A DNA stretch of 20,063 nt from DAOOOW01 sp035387885 (GTDB lineage Bacteria; Patescibacteriota; Patescibacteriia; UBA2196): the NCBI GenBank assembly GCA_035387885.1, contig DAOOOW010000019.1, positions 1 through 20,063 of the forward strand, given 5' to 3'. The notes under the pieces are model-generated. The model was not told the DNA's origin, made no database searches, and was given only the letters and a program-made list of their open reading frames with translations. Both the position numbers and the translations under genes were made by a program. This document shows positions 12,498 to 19,794 of this stretch, piece by piece. Each line of letters begins with the position of its first letter. Positions within the stretch are counted from its first letter, which is position 1.

Positions 12498-12893
12498 ATG
12501 AATACAATATATATCACCAAAAAAGATCACAAAAAATTAGTGGATTTAATAAATAAAAAATTGATCAACGACCATAACGATGAGGCTCTTTTAGCCGAAC
12601 TAAACAGAGCAATAATTGTTGAATCTCAAGCTATTCCAAATAATATAATAACCATGGATTCGCTAGTGGTATTTTCAGATACTGAATCAAACAAAGAACT
12701 TGAATATTGGCTGGTTTTCCCTGATGACGCGGATATCAACCAGAGAAAAATTTCCGTGCTTTCTCCGATCGGCTGCGCTTTATTAGGCTATAAAATCGGA
12801 GATACAATCTCTGTGAATACCCCCAAAGGCGAGAAAAAATTAAAAGTGGAAAAAATTCTACATCAACCAGAATCTTGTGGCAATTATGAATAA
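12498..12893 (+). CDS. rnk: Rnk-like GreA/GreB C-terminal-domain protein
   Basis: This 131-residue protein matches the length and order of Rnk (nucleoside diphosphate kinase regulator). An N-terminal helical pair (about 1-45) is followed by the FKBP-like GreA/GreB C-terminal domain: ITMDSLVVFSDTESNKELEYW (51-71), LVFPDDADINQRKISVLSPIGCALLGYKIGD and a closing EKILHQPESCGNYE. Rnk relatives bind RNA polymerase in the secondary channel but lack the long acidic coiled coil needed for transcript cleavage. The stop overlaps the start of the next gene by 8 nt, so both are translated from one message. A long structured leader precedes it, which is unusual in this gene-dense stretch. The role in a reduced genome is unknown. 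Confidence 0.85.
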   Translation: MNTIYITKKDHKKLVDLINKKLINDHNDEALLAELNRAIIVESQAIPNNIITMDSLVVFSDTESNKELEYWLVFPDDADINQRKISVLSPIGCALLGYKIGDTISVNTPKGEKKLKVEKILHQPESCGNYE

Positions 12894-13527
12894 TAAAATA
12901 AGCAGAACAATTCGTTTTTTGATCATTTCTGATTTTTTTCTTTTTTTCGCAGTCGGCCTGCTGGCGCCGATCTATGCCGTATTTATTTTAGATCATATTG
13001 AGAATCGACTGGAAGTAATCGGCTACGCAGTGGCCTGTTATTGGATTATGAGAGTTTTAATGGTCATTCCCATTAGTCGCTTAATGGATAGAATAAAAGG
13101 CGAGCATGATGAATATTCCTTTATGGTTGTCGGCACTTTTCTGATCGCCATTATTCCATTATTTTACACTATTGCCTCGCACCCCTGGCATATATATCTT
13201 TTGCAAATTATCAACGGCTTAGCTTACTCAATGGCTGTTCCGGCTTGGCGAATAATTTTTACCAATCACATTGATAAAAAAATCGTGGGCTTCGAATGGT
13301 CGCTCGAAGATGTCGGCGTAGGCATAGCGACGGCTGCAAGCGCCGCCTTAGGATCGTTTATTGCCGATAAATTCGGATTTAATATTCTTTTTGGCATAAT
13401 AACTTTTTTCGGTATAATCAGCTCTAGTATTTTATTAATCTTAGGTAAAAGCAAAAGAAATATCATAAAAGAGTTAATGCGCGACAAATCAGATAGAGCT
13501 CCGTTAAAATTGGATAGTTTTAAATAG
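12886..13527 (+). CDS. Half-size major-facilitator-like membrane protein
   Basis: From the ATG at 12886 the protein has 213 residues and about six transmembrane helices, matching the N-terminal half of a 12-helix MFS transporter. Between helices 2 and 3 lies RLMDRIKGEHDEY, similar to the MFS loop signature G-x3-D-R-x-G-R. The fifth helix region has EDVGVGIATAASAALGSFIADKFGF. It ends cleanly after helix 6 with a basic tail, and no second half is found in the next 1 kb. It may work as a homodimer, or it may be a shortened relic. It overlaps the end of rnk by 8 nt, which points to translational coupling. A GTG at 12877 is a less likely start. The substrate is unknown. Confidence 0.8.
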   Translation: MNNKISRTIRFLIISDFFLFFAVGLLAPIYAVFILDHIENRLEVIGYAVACYWIMRVLMVIPISRLMDRIKGEHDEYSFMVVGTFLIAIIPLFYTIASHPWHIYLLQIINGLAYSMAVPAWRIIFTNHIDKKIVGFEWSLEDVGVGIATAASAALGSFIADKFGFNILFGIITFFGIISSSILLILGKSKRNIIKELMRDKSDRAPLKLDSFK

Positions 13528-13535
13528 CTGTTTTA

Positions 13536-13544
13536 TGGTATAAT
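13536..13544 (+). promoter_or_regulatory. Extended -10 promoter before the 13560 gene
   Basis: TGGTATAAT is a perfect extended -10 (TG-n-TATAAT) and lies 15 bp before the ATG at 13560. The transcript would have a leader of only about nine bases, close to leaderless. Confidence 0.65.
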
Positions 13545-13559
13545 ATACCTTAGAAAAAC

Positions 13560-14360
13560 ATGACTAAAACCCTAAAACTTATCATAATTATTATTTTATC
13601 TATTATTATCGGCGCGGGAATATTTAGTTTTGTGGTGGCAAAAAAAATATATTTTCCCGATATTAAACAAGTGGCAAATGACGAAGGGGCTGGGTTGAGT
13701 TTAATTGCCTATCAATACGAACCTTGGCTTTGGAATAAAGAAAAAATTACTATCATAAATATTCATGATAGAAAAAACGATGCTCCTAATGTTCAATATA
13801 AGTTAAAAGGTGAAATTTATAATATTCGACTTATTCACAGCGGAGAAGACTATGCTTTGATCGCGTACAGCAGCCCTGATTTTTCATCAATGGAAATAGG
13901 ATATGTTGTTCATCGCTCACCGAAATTTGAAAGTGAAAATACAATAGAAAAGATACATATTGGCGGAAATATTATAGCCGTTGCTCCGGATGAGAGTGGA
14001 TATTTTTATATCTCAAATGGTGATAAAATATTTAAAAGAAGCTGGCAGGGAGAAACAATAATTAGCACTGATCTTGGAATGAAACTGGAACCAATTTTAG
14101 GAACACAGTTAATAGGTATGGGAGACAGACCAAGCTATCAACCAATATTATTTTTTAATAATAATACAAAAATAGCTTTTTGGGGTACTCCGCTTGGCGA
14201 ACGTGATAGTTATTTATTTATTTGGGATCTTAGGAACAATGAAATAAATAAAATTTCTCGGCAAGATATCGGAGACTATAATGATTTAGCGGTAGAGGAC
14301 GATAAATTATATGTTGAAAAATCGGAAATTTCTTTTTCTAAAAAATTAATTGCGGAATAA
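13560..14360 (+). CDS. Membrane-anchored outer protein, possibly beta-propeller-like
   Basis: This 266-residue protein has an N-terminal hydrophobic helix (about 5-27) serving as a signal anchor. The rest is outside the membrane and rich in short beta strands: IYNIRLIHSGEDYALIAYSS, NIIAVAPDESGYFYISNGDK, KIAFWGTPLGERDSYLFIWD. The spacing of these Asp/Gly-bearing repeats recalls WD40- or PD40-like propeller blades, but too few blades are visible for a full propeller. No enzyme motif was found. It has its own promoter 15 bp upstream and is separated by 50 bp from the exchanger gene that follows. Family not recognised; the coding assignment is supported by length, promoter and composition. Confidence 0.8.
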   Translation: MTKTLKLIIIIILSIIIGAGIFSFVVAKKIYFPDIKQVANDEGAGLSLIAYQYEPWLWNKEKITIINIHDRKNDAPNVQYKLKGEIYNIRLIHSGEDYALIAYSSPDFSSMEIGYVVHRSPKFESENTIEKIHIGGNIIAVAPDESGYFYISNGDKIFKRSWQGETIISTDLGMKLEPILGTQLIGMGDRPSYQPILFFNNNTKIAFWGTPLGERDSYLFIWDLRNNEINKISRQDIGDYNDLAVEDDKLYVEKSEISFSKKLIAE

Positions 14361-14410
14361 TTTTGGTTCTGCTTTTAAAGACTCCAAAAAAATAATTTAA
14401 AAAAAATGCT

Positions 14411-15340
14411 ATGATGCAAAATTTATTTATTTTGATCATTTCTCTATTTCTAATTGTTAAAGGCGGACTTTTAGCCACCAAATATGCTATTAAGGTGGCT
14501 CAAAATTTTCGCTTATCAAAATTTTTAGTAGGTTTAATTATTGTCTCAATTATTTCCATTTTGCCAGAAACTTTTATTGCTCTCAATGCTTCGCTCGCTG
14601 GCTTACCAGCTTTTGGACTGGGCACTCTTTTCGGTTCCAATGTAGCTGACTTAACTTTGGTTTTTGCTATCATTATCTTCTTAGTTGGTCGTGGCATTAA
14701 AGTAGAAAATAAAATTATCAAAAACAATCGAGCTTTCCCCTATCTTTTTTTAATTCCCATAATTTTGGGTTTAGATGGTTATTATTCAAGAGTTGAGGGT
14801 GTGATTTTAATAATTGCTGGTATTCTGTTTTACTATTTTTCTTTCAGACACAACGCTCATAAAAAAGAAGATACCAATAAACATGTCCACTTAATAAAAA
14901 ATTTTTGTTGGCTAATTTTTAGCATGGCTATATTGTTGGTCGGAGCGCATTTTATAGTTGTTTCGGCTAGTGAATTGGCCAAATATTGGGGTATTAATCC
15001 GATTTTAATTGGCATGCTCATTGTGGGTATTGGCACTACTATTCCCGAAATGATCTTTGCTCTACAATCAGTCAAAAAAAATAATGACTCTTTGGCCGTT
15101 GGCGATATTTTGGGCACTGTTTTAGCAGATGCCACTGTGGTGGTAGGTTTAATTGTTTTGGTGCAACCATTTATTTTTCCAAAAAAAATAATTTATGTCA
15201 CAGCTGGTTTTATGTTAATGGCAGCTTTTATGTTATCCTATTTTATGCGCACTGGCAAAAAATTATCTCATAGAGAAAGTTTGCTCTTATTTTTATTTTG
15301 GCTCTTTTTTGTCTTGACCGAATATTTGATTAATAAATAA
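14411..15340 (+). CDS. Cation exchanger of the Na/Ca (CaCA, YrbG-like) family
   Basis: This 309-residue integral membrane protein has about ten helices and two alpha-repeats. Alpha-1 (about 40-80) has LPETFIALNASLAGLPAFGL and GTLFGSNVADL. Alpha-2 (about 198-242) has GTTIPEMIFALQS and AVGDILGTVLADATVVVG. The PE pairs (52-53 and 212-213) are the ion-binding glutamates of this family. It should exchange Ca2+ or another cation for Na+ or H+ across the cell membrane. The length matches bacterial YrbG-type proteins. Two adjacent ATGs (14411, 14414) are possible starts. The next gene follows after 2 bp, so the two form an operon. In a Ca-rich setting it could keep cytoplasmic Ca low. Confidence 0.92.
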   Translation: MMQNLFILIISLFLIVKGGLLATKYAIKVAQNFRLSKFLVGLIIVSIISILPETFIALNASLAGLPAFGLGTLFGSNVADLTLVFAIIIFLVGRGIKVENKIIKNNRAFPYLFLIPIILGLDGYYSRVEGVILIIAGILFYYFSFRHNAHKKEDTNKHVHLIKNFCWLIFSMAILLVGAHFIVVSASELAKYWGINPILIGMLIVGIGTTIPEMIFALQSVKKNNDSLAVGDILGTVLADATVVVGLIVLVQPFIFPKKIIYVTAGFMLMAAFMLSYFMRTGKKLSHRESLLLFLFWLFFVLTEYLINK

Positions 15341-15342
15341 TT

Positions 15343-15966
15343 ATGAAAAAAATAAAATTTTTAGATTCTGCCACCGGGTATGATTTATATGCCAATTTTT
15401 ATGATAAAAGGTTGGCTTTTTTGGATACTTTTGAGCAATTCCAATTTATTCCCAATTTAGGAGATGTAAAAGATAAAAAAATTTTAGATGTTGGAGCAGG
15501 CACTGGCAGACTTTCTTTGCGCTTGGCAGAACGTGGAGCTGAAGTCACGGCGCTAGATGTTTCTGAAGAAATGCTTAATATGTTAAAACAAAAAGTAAAA
15601 AAACACACATTTTCCAAGGGGATGACATTTGTCGTAGCCGATGCCGAATCACTCCCCTTCCCAGATAATTCTTTTGATATCATAACAGCGGCTTTTCTTA
15701 TTGTTCATCTAAAAAATTTAAAACATTTTTTTGCAGAAAGTTATAGAGTTTTAAAACCCGGTGGCCTACTCGCCATAACTAATATTAATCAAAAAAGCCC
15801 GCCAGAATTAAAAACTGCCAAAGGTAAAATTATTATTGAATCCTATTATCACCGTCCGGAAAATGTTGTTGAAGAATTAGAACAGAATCTTTTTACTGTC
15901 AAAAAAAACATCCTTATCAAAGATAAAGATGTTTGGATTAATCAAATTATAATTGCTGAAAAATAA
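15343..15966 (+). CDS. Class I SAM-dependent methyltransferase
   Basis: This 207-residue protein is a Methyltransf_11 type. Motif I is ILDVGAGTGRL (47-57), followed by the acidic loop ALDVSEEML (D72). Then come DAESLPFPDNSFDIITAAF and YRVLKPGGLLAITNIN. The N-terminal YDLYANFYDKRLAFL is the usual lid segment of UbiE-like enzymes. The substrate is unknown. It starts 2 bp after the exchanger stop, hence co-transcribed, though no shared function is obvious. It is a different subgroup from the cassette methyltransferase at 2188-2952, which lacks this short N-terminal lid and has a longer C-terminus. The AAATAA end is followed by a convergent gene only 6 bp away. Confidence 0.92.
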   Translation: MKKIKFLDSATGYDLYANFYDKRLAFLDTFEQFQFIPNLGDVKDKKILDVGAGTGRLSLRLAERGAEVTALDVSEEMLNMLKQKVKKHTFSKGMTFVVADAESLPFPDNSFDIITAAFLIVHLKNLKHFFAESYRVLKPGGLLAITNINQKSPPELKTAKGKIIIESYYHRPENVVEELEQNLFTVKKNILIKDKDVWINQIIIAEK

Positions 15967-15972
15967 TAAAAA

Positions 15973-16362
15973 TTATTTTATTTCTTCTAATTGATGGATC
16001 CAACCAACAACAGTTGAATCATTTTTTAATTCTTCATTTTTTCCCAATAATTCTGCTAGCCTATGTGCATAGGCAGATATTTTTTCGTCTAACCCTCTTT
16101 CAATTTCCATCTTTAACATTTCTTCCAAACTCTCTCCTGCCCAAGTTTCAATTTCACCAATAATTGTAGTTACCAAAACTTTTGCTTCGTATTCTTGCTC
16201 CAAACTTTCGTCTTCACCTTCTTTTATATTTTTTTCTTGTGGTCTTTTGTATTTATCAACACCCATTGGCCCGCTTGAACCAGATTTAGCAGTTAAAACT
16301 TCGTGTCCAAAAGTATCATGTCTTTTAACTTTAATTTCACCAATTGGTATAATTGTTGCCAT
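15973..16362 (-). CDS. Small charged protein of unknown function
   Basis: This 129-residue soluble protein has many Glu and Lys residues. It opens with a short beta-like MATIIPIGEIKVKRHDTFGH, followed by a Gly/Ser-rich stretch (KSGSSGPMGVDKYKRPQEKN). Two amphipathic helices come next: EYEAKVLVTTIIGEIETWAG, and EEMLKMEIERGLDEKISAYA with its continuation. No family was recognised and there is no membrane segment. It has a good extended -10 promoter 28 bp upstream and is convergent with the methyltransferase gene, with a 6-bp gap and no visible terminator. The divergent neighbour is the SWIB gene. The coding assignment rests on promoter, length and clean composition. Confidence 0.75.
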   Translation of the reverse strand: MATIIPIGEIKVKRHDTFGHEVLTAKSGSSGPMGVDKYKRPQEKNIKEGEDESLEQEYEAKVLVTTIIGEIETWAGESLEEMLKMEIERGLDEKISAYAHRLAELLGKNEELKNDSTVVGWIHQLEEIK

Positions 16363-16389
16363 ATAGCTATAAATTATTTATATAAATAT

Positions 16390-16398
16390 ATTATAGCA
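16390..16398 (-). promoter_or_regulatory. Extended -10 promoter of the 15973-16362 gene
   Basis: On the minus strand TGCTATAAT is a perfect extended -10 (TG-n-TATAAT), 28 bp before the ATG at 16362. The -35 is not clear. Confidence 0.6.
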
Positions 16399-16456
16399 CA
16401 AGATAATTGCAAAATACAAAAAATTGCCAAAAACGTGTGCACATTACCGTGTCCCC

Positions 16457-16485
16457 TTTACAAATTTTTAATTATAATGTATAAT
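16457..16485 (+). promoter_or_regulatory. Promoter of the SWIB gene
   Basis: TTTACA (16457-16462), 17 bp, then TATAAT (16480-16485) is close to consensus. A second overlapping TATAAT is at 16473-16478. The leader before the ATG at 16535 is about 40 nt. Confidence 0.75.
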
Positions 16486-16534
16486 TAGCTTAAGGTCATT
16501 AACTTGATCAAAAAATAATTAAAATAACAAAATT

Positions 16535-16789
16535 ATGGCAACAACAAATTCTGCCTTCATGAAGCCCTTAAACCTCAGTGCTGAACTTGCAGCTGTGGTA
16601 GGCAAAGGTCCTATGCCTCGCTCAGAAGTGGTTAAAAAACTCTGGGATTACATTAAAAAGAACAATCTTCAAGATCCTCAAAACAAACGCAACATTAATG
16701 CTGATGACAAATTAAAAGCTGTATTCGGTGGCAAATCAGTAGTTAATATGTTTGAAATGACTAAATTGGTTTCGGCTCATCTTTCGTAA
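16535..16789 (+). CDS. SWIB/MDM2-domain mini-protein
   Basis: This 84-residue protein is essentially a lone SWIB domain. The usual order is FMKPLNLSAELAAVVG (8-23), MPRSEVVKKLWDYIKKNNLQDPQNKRNI (27-54), then DDKLKAVFGGKSVVNMFEMTKLVSAHL (57-83). In eukaryotes SWIB domains sit in chromatin-remodelling complexes. Free-standing bacterial versions occur in Chlamydiae and Patescibacteria, where their role is not established, though DNA or topoisomerase association has been proposed for chlamydial fusions. The gene has a near-consensus promoter and its own strong terminator, so it is a single-gene unit that is probably well expressed. It is divergent from the small charged protein gene at 15973-16362. 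Confidence 0.93.
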   Translation: MATTNSAFMKPLNLSAELAAVVGKGPMPRSEVVKKLWDYIKKNNLQDPQNKRNINADDKLKAVFGGKSVVNMFEMTKLVSAHLS

Positions 16790-16801
16790 ATTTAAGATTA
16801 C

Positions 16802-16829
16802 AAAAAACACCTTGAAAAAGGTGTTTTTT
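16802..16829. terminator. Bidirectional terminator between SWIB and aspS
   Basis: A 12-bp perfect stem, AAAAAACACCTT (16802-16813) with AAGGTGTTTTTT (16818-16829), closes on a GAAA tetraloop. The T-runs on both strands serve the SWIB gene from the left and aspS from the right. Confidence 0.93.
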
Positions 16830-16847
16830 GATTACTATCTAATAAAA

Positions 16848-18245
16848 TTATTTTTTAAAATTAATCCCCAATTCTGACAATTGTACGCCACTCACTTCAC
16901 CAGGCCCGTCCATCAAAGGATCACGATTATCCGCGGTTTTGGGAAAAGGAATTACCTCGCGGATGTTTGGTTCACCAGCCAATAGCATGACGATACGGTC
17001 AAAACCCCAGGCAATGCCACCGTGTGGCGGTGTACCATATTTAAAGGCCTCGAGCATATGGCCGAATTGCGCCTGAATTTCTTTTTCACTATACCCCATA
17101 ATTTCAAAAGTCTTTTGCAAAATTGCCGGCATGTGTGCCCTAATACTCCCCCCACCAATTTCATAACCATTGAGAACTACATCGTATTGCGTGGTCAAAA
17201 TTTCGCCGATATTTTCTTTCTTCATCATTTGTTCTAGATATTGTGGTTGGGGCAAAGAAAAAGGATTGTGCGTAAATGTCCAACCACCTTCTTCTGTTTT
17301 TTCAAAAAATGGAAAATCTATTATCCAACATAAAGCCAATAAATTTGCATCATTTTTATCCACTCGCAAATCCGGCCGATCCGTACCATATTTTTCCATC
17401 GCTTCTTTATAACTTATTTTTGGAAAAGGAATTTCCTGAATCTTCTTTTGCGGCGTCACTTTTTTAATTACTTCAATTAATGCTCTTTCATTTAATTCCA
17501 TCACTTCATCTCTTTCCACAAAAGACATTTCCATATCCAATTGCGTAAATTCCGGTTGACGATCTCCTCTGGAATCTTCATCTCTGAAACATCTGGCCAG
17601 TTGAAAATATTTTTCTTGACCCGCCACCATCAAAAGTTGTTTATATTGTTGCGGACTTTGGGGCAAAGCAAAAAATTTACCCGGATAATGCCGTGAGGGA
17701 ATCAAAAAATCCCGAGCGCCCTCAGGCGTGGATTTGGAAATAAATGGTGTTTCTATTTCCAAAAAATCTTGCCCATAAAAAAATTCCCTGATGGCTCTCG
17801 CCACCTTGTGCCGCAAAACCATATTTTTAGTCAGCCGTTCATGGCGTAAATCCAAATAGCGATATTTCAGGCGTAATTCTTCGCCTGCCTGCAGAGTTTC
17901 GTTTTCAATTTCAAATGGCGGCGTTTCCGCTTTGGATAAAACCGCAATCTTTTTGGCCAAGATTTCTACTGTACCAGTTGGCGAATTGGCATTAATTTGT
18001 TTTTCACCTCTGGCCTGCACCACGCCTTCAATTTCCAAGACAAATTCTGATCTGACTTCGCTCAAAGCCGTTTGTGATACTTCATCCAATTCACCGGGCA
18101 CGCAAACCACCTGCACAATGCCCCAGCGGTCGCGCACATCCAAAAAGACAATCTTACCCATATTGCGGCGATTATTCACCCAGCCGTTGAGTTTGACTGT
18201 TTCCCCGACTTTTTGAGTTGTTTCGATTGATAGTGTTCTAAACAT
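16848..18245 (-). CDS. aspS: Aspartyl-tRNA synthetase lacking the GAD domain
   Basis: This 465-residue enzyme charges tRNA-Asp. It shows the N-terminal OB-fold anticodon domain (about 1-105, GWVNNRRNMGKIVFLDVRDR). The class II motifs follow: motif 1 at FLEIETPFISKSTPEGARDF (161-180), motif 2 at FRDEDSRGDRQPEFTQLDME (220-239), and motif 3 at GIAWGFDRIVMLL (410-422). The body is clearly of the bacterial type, yet bacterial AspRS is usually near 590 residues. The missing part is the GAD insertion: PDLR (291-294) is followed within about ten residues by CWIIDFPFFE. Whether it also makes Asp-tRNA-Asn cannot be told from sequence. It follows the DKNYY gene by 16 bp, and its N-terminal 12 codons resemble those of that gene. 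Confidence 0.97.
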   Translation of the reverse strand: MFRTLSIETTQKVGETVKLNGWVNNRRNMGKIVFLDVRDRWGIVQVVCVPGELDEVSQTALSEVRSEFVLEIEGVVQARGEKQINANSPTGTVEILAKKIAVLSKAETPPFEIENETLQAGEELRLKYRYLDLRHERLTKNMVLRHKVARAIREFFYGQDFLEIETPFISKSTPEGARDFLIPSRHYPGKFFALPQSPQQYKQLLMVAGQEKYFQLARCFRDEDSRGDRQPEFTQLDMEMSFVERDEVMELNERALIEVIKKVTPQKKIQEIPFPKISYKEAMEKYGTDRPDLRVDKNDANLLALCWIIDFPFFEKTEEGGWTFTHNPFSLPQPQYLEQMMKKENIGEILTTQYDVVLNGYEIGGGSIRAHMPAILQKTFEIMGYSEKEIQAQFGHMLEAFKYGTPPHGGIAWGFDRIVMLLAGEPNIREVIPFPKTADNRDPLMDGPGEVSGVQLSELGINFKK

Positions 18246-18261
18246 ATAACAAAATTAATTT

Positions 18262-19758
18262 TTATTTAGGAAATTCTGGAATCGGACAGATGCGAGAACC
18301 TGAAATTTCTGGTACATAAGACGCCGCATCACTGTCTTCGACTCTTTTACCAAATTCATAAATATATTGCTTATCCCTCATATAGACTTTGTAACATTCT
18401 GTGTTGGAAATTGGAAACTTCACGGCTTCAAAAGTTTCAGCGTCTGCTCCTAATACAATTTTTATCTCGTCCATTCCATTTCTATACCAGACATGATTAC
18501 TATCCTTTAAATATTGGGGTTTTTCCTTAAGGAGTACAAAAGTTGATGGATCAGCGTCTTTTAAAATATTGCCACCTATATAAACATTATTTTTGTCCTT
18601 GGCAAAACATCCTGCCGCTTGTTCACAAACAATAACCCCAAAAGTTAATATATCTGCCTGTTCAATTTTAGTGCCTGCATAGTAAAAGCCGTTTTTATCT
18701 CTCGCATAACTCATATCATACAAAAAACTATCCAAAATATGCAAAGTATCTACGTCAATTTTCGTTTTTTTATCAATTAAATAAACAGCTCGATTATCTT
18801 TTCCGTAGGGAAATTTAATTACAGAAAACGAGGCTGGATCAGCTCCTTGTATGTTTGTCCACATACAATCTTGCCCACAAGCGCTTCTGATATAAACATT
18901 ATTTTTATCTTTAGCATAGCAAGAACTATATTCAAAAACTTTTAAAGTTTTCTGGTCCACTTTTTCTCTGAGGTCTTCAGACATACAACCCAATATAAGA
19001 TCCACCTTGGTTTCATTTTTTTCTAGAAACTTAAAAGTTGAGAGAATTTGATCAGCAATTTTTTTATGATTTAAATATTTATCCGAATTCTCATATGATA
19101 TAAACTCAATAAAATAAATATTTTTCTCATTTTCAAAACCAATCCCGTAGCCACGATCCTGACCCTTATACTTTGCCACATCTTCAAATGTTTTAAATAT
19201 TGAAACACTGGCAGAATCAACTATTTTACGGGTAAACATGCCAGCTTCAAAACCATTAAACAAAATCTTCTTAAAATCATAATTACAAAAGTAAGGATCA
19301 CAAAAATTATTTTTTTTATAATTAAACCATTCGTCCACTGTCTGTAATTCTTGAGGTTTGAAGGTAATGTGAATACTAAAAATTGGAATATCTATATTCC
19401 CTATAGGATATGAAGGGTGGGAATCTCTCAATTCTACATATTCTTCTGTTTCATCAATATACCAATCTTTTGGGTATTCAAAGCTAAACCCATACTTTTG
19501 ATTAACATAGCTTTGCCAATCAGCAGTTTCGTCTTGTGGGGCTTGTTTTTTCACCTCCAAAACTTTCTGCTCCAAAGCTAGTTTATCTGCCTCGTAAACT
19601 GTTTTTTGATAAGTCAAAACCACCCAACCGATTAAAATAAGCGTCACCAATACGGCCAAAATAAACCAGAAAATCATTTTGGGCTTTTGGTGGGGTTGGA
19701 CAACCGGTGGTTTCTGTTCTGCTTTTTTGGTTGTTTCGGTTGATATTGTTCGGTTCAT
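18262..19758 (-). CDS. Membrane-anchored PsbP-like / DKNYY-repeat protein
   Basis: This 498-residue protein has a polar N-terminus, a transmembrane helix (about 28-49) and a short coiled stretch. A PsbP-like domain opens with YVNQKYGFSFEYPKDWY (from about residue 84) and reaches to about 245. The C-terminal half (about 275-490) is a set of DKNYY-family repeats, seen as YAKDKNNVYI, YARDKNGFYYAG, FAKDKNNVYIGG and MRDKQYIYEFG, each tied to a GADPASF-like turn. DKNYY repeats are found in surface or secreted bacterial proteins of unknown function. At least eight cysteines in the outer part suggest disulfides. It lies between the superoxide reductase gene and aspS on the same strand. Its N-terminus MNRTISTETTKKAE is similar to that of AspRS. 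Confidence 0.9.
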   Translation of the reverse strand: MNRTISTETTKKAEQKPPVVQPHQKPKMIFWFILAVLVTLILIGWVVLTYQKTVYEADKLALEQKVLEVKKQAPQDETADWQSYVNQKYGFSFEYPKDWYIDETEEYVELRDSHPSYPIGNIDIPIFSIHITFKPQELQTVDEWFNYKKNNFCDPYFCNYDFKKILFNGFEAGMFTRKIVDSASVSIFKTFEDVAKYKGQDRGYGIGFENEKNIYFIEFISYENSDKYLNHKKIADQILSTFKFLEKNETKVDLILGCMSEDLREKVDQKTLKVFEYSSCYAKDKNNVYIRSACGQDCMWTNIQGADPASFSVIKFPYGKDNRAVYLIDKKTKIDVDTLHILDSFLYDMSYARDKNGFYYAGTKIEQADILTFGVIVCEQAAGCFAKDKNNVYIGGNILKDADPSTFVLLKEKPQYLKDSNHVWYRNGMDEIKIVLGADAETFEAVKFPISNTECYKVYMRDKQYIYEFGKRVEDSDAASYVPEISGSRICPIPEFPK

Positions 19759-19794
19759 ATGATAAAAAATATGATCTCTAATTCTACCTTATTT

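Noticed and set aside
14405..14414. TGCTATGAT as an extended -10 at the exchanger start
   Set aside because: It would place the transcript start inside the gene after both ATGs, with no good downstream start. Probably chance in AT-rich DNA.
16802..16829. Possible insertion-sequence end or small attC-like repeat
   Set aside because: The perfect 12-bp stem, GAAA loop and T-runs between convergent genes are fully explained by a bidirectional terminator.
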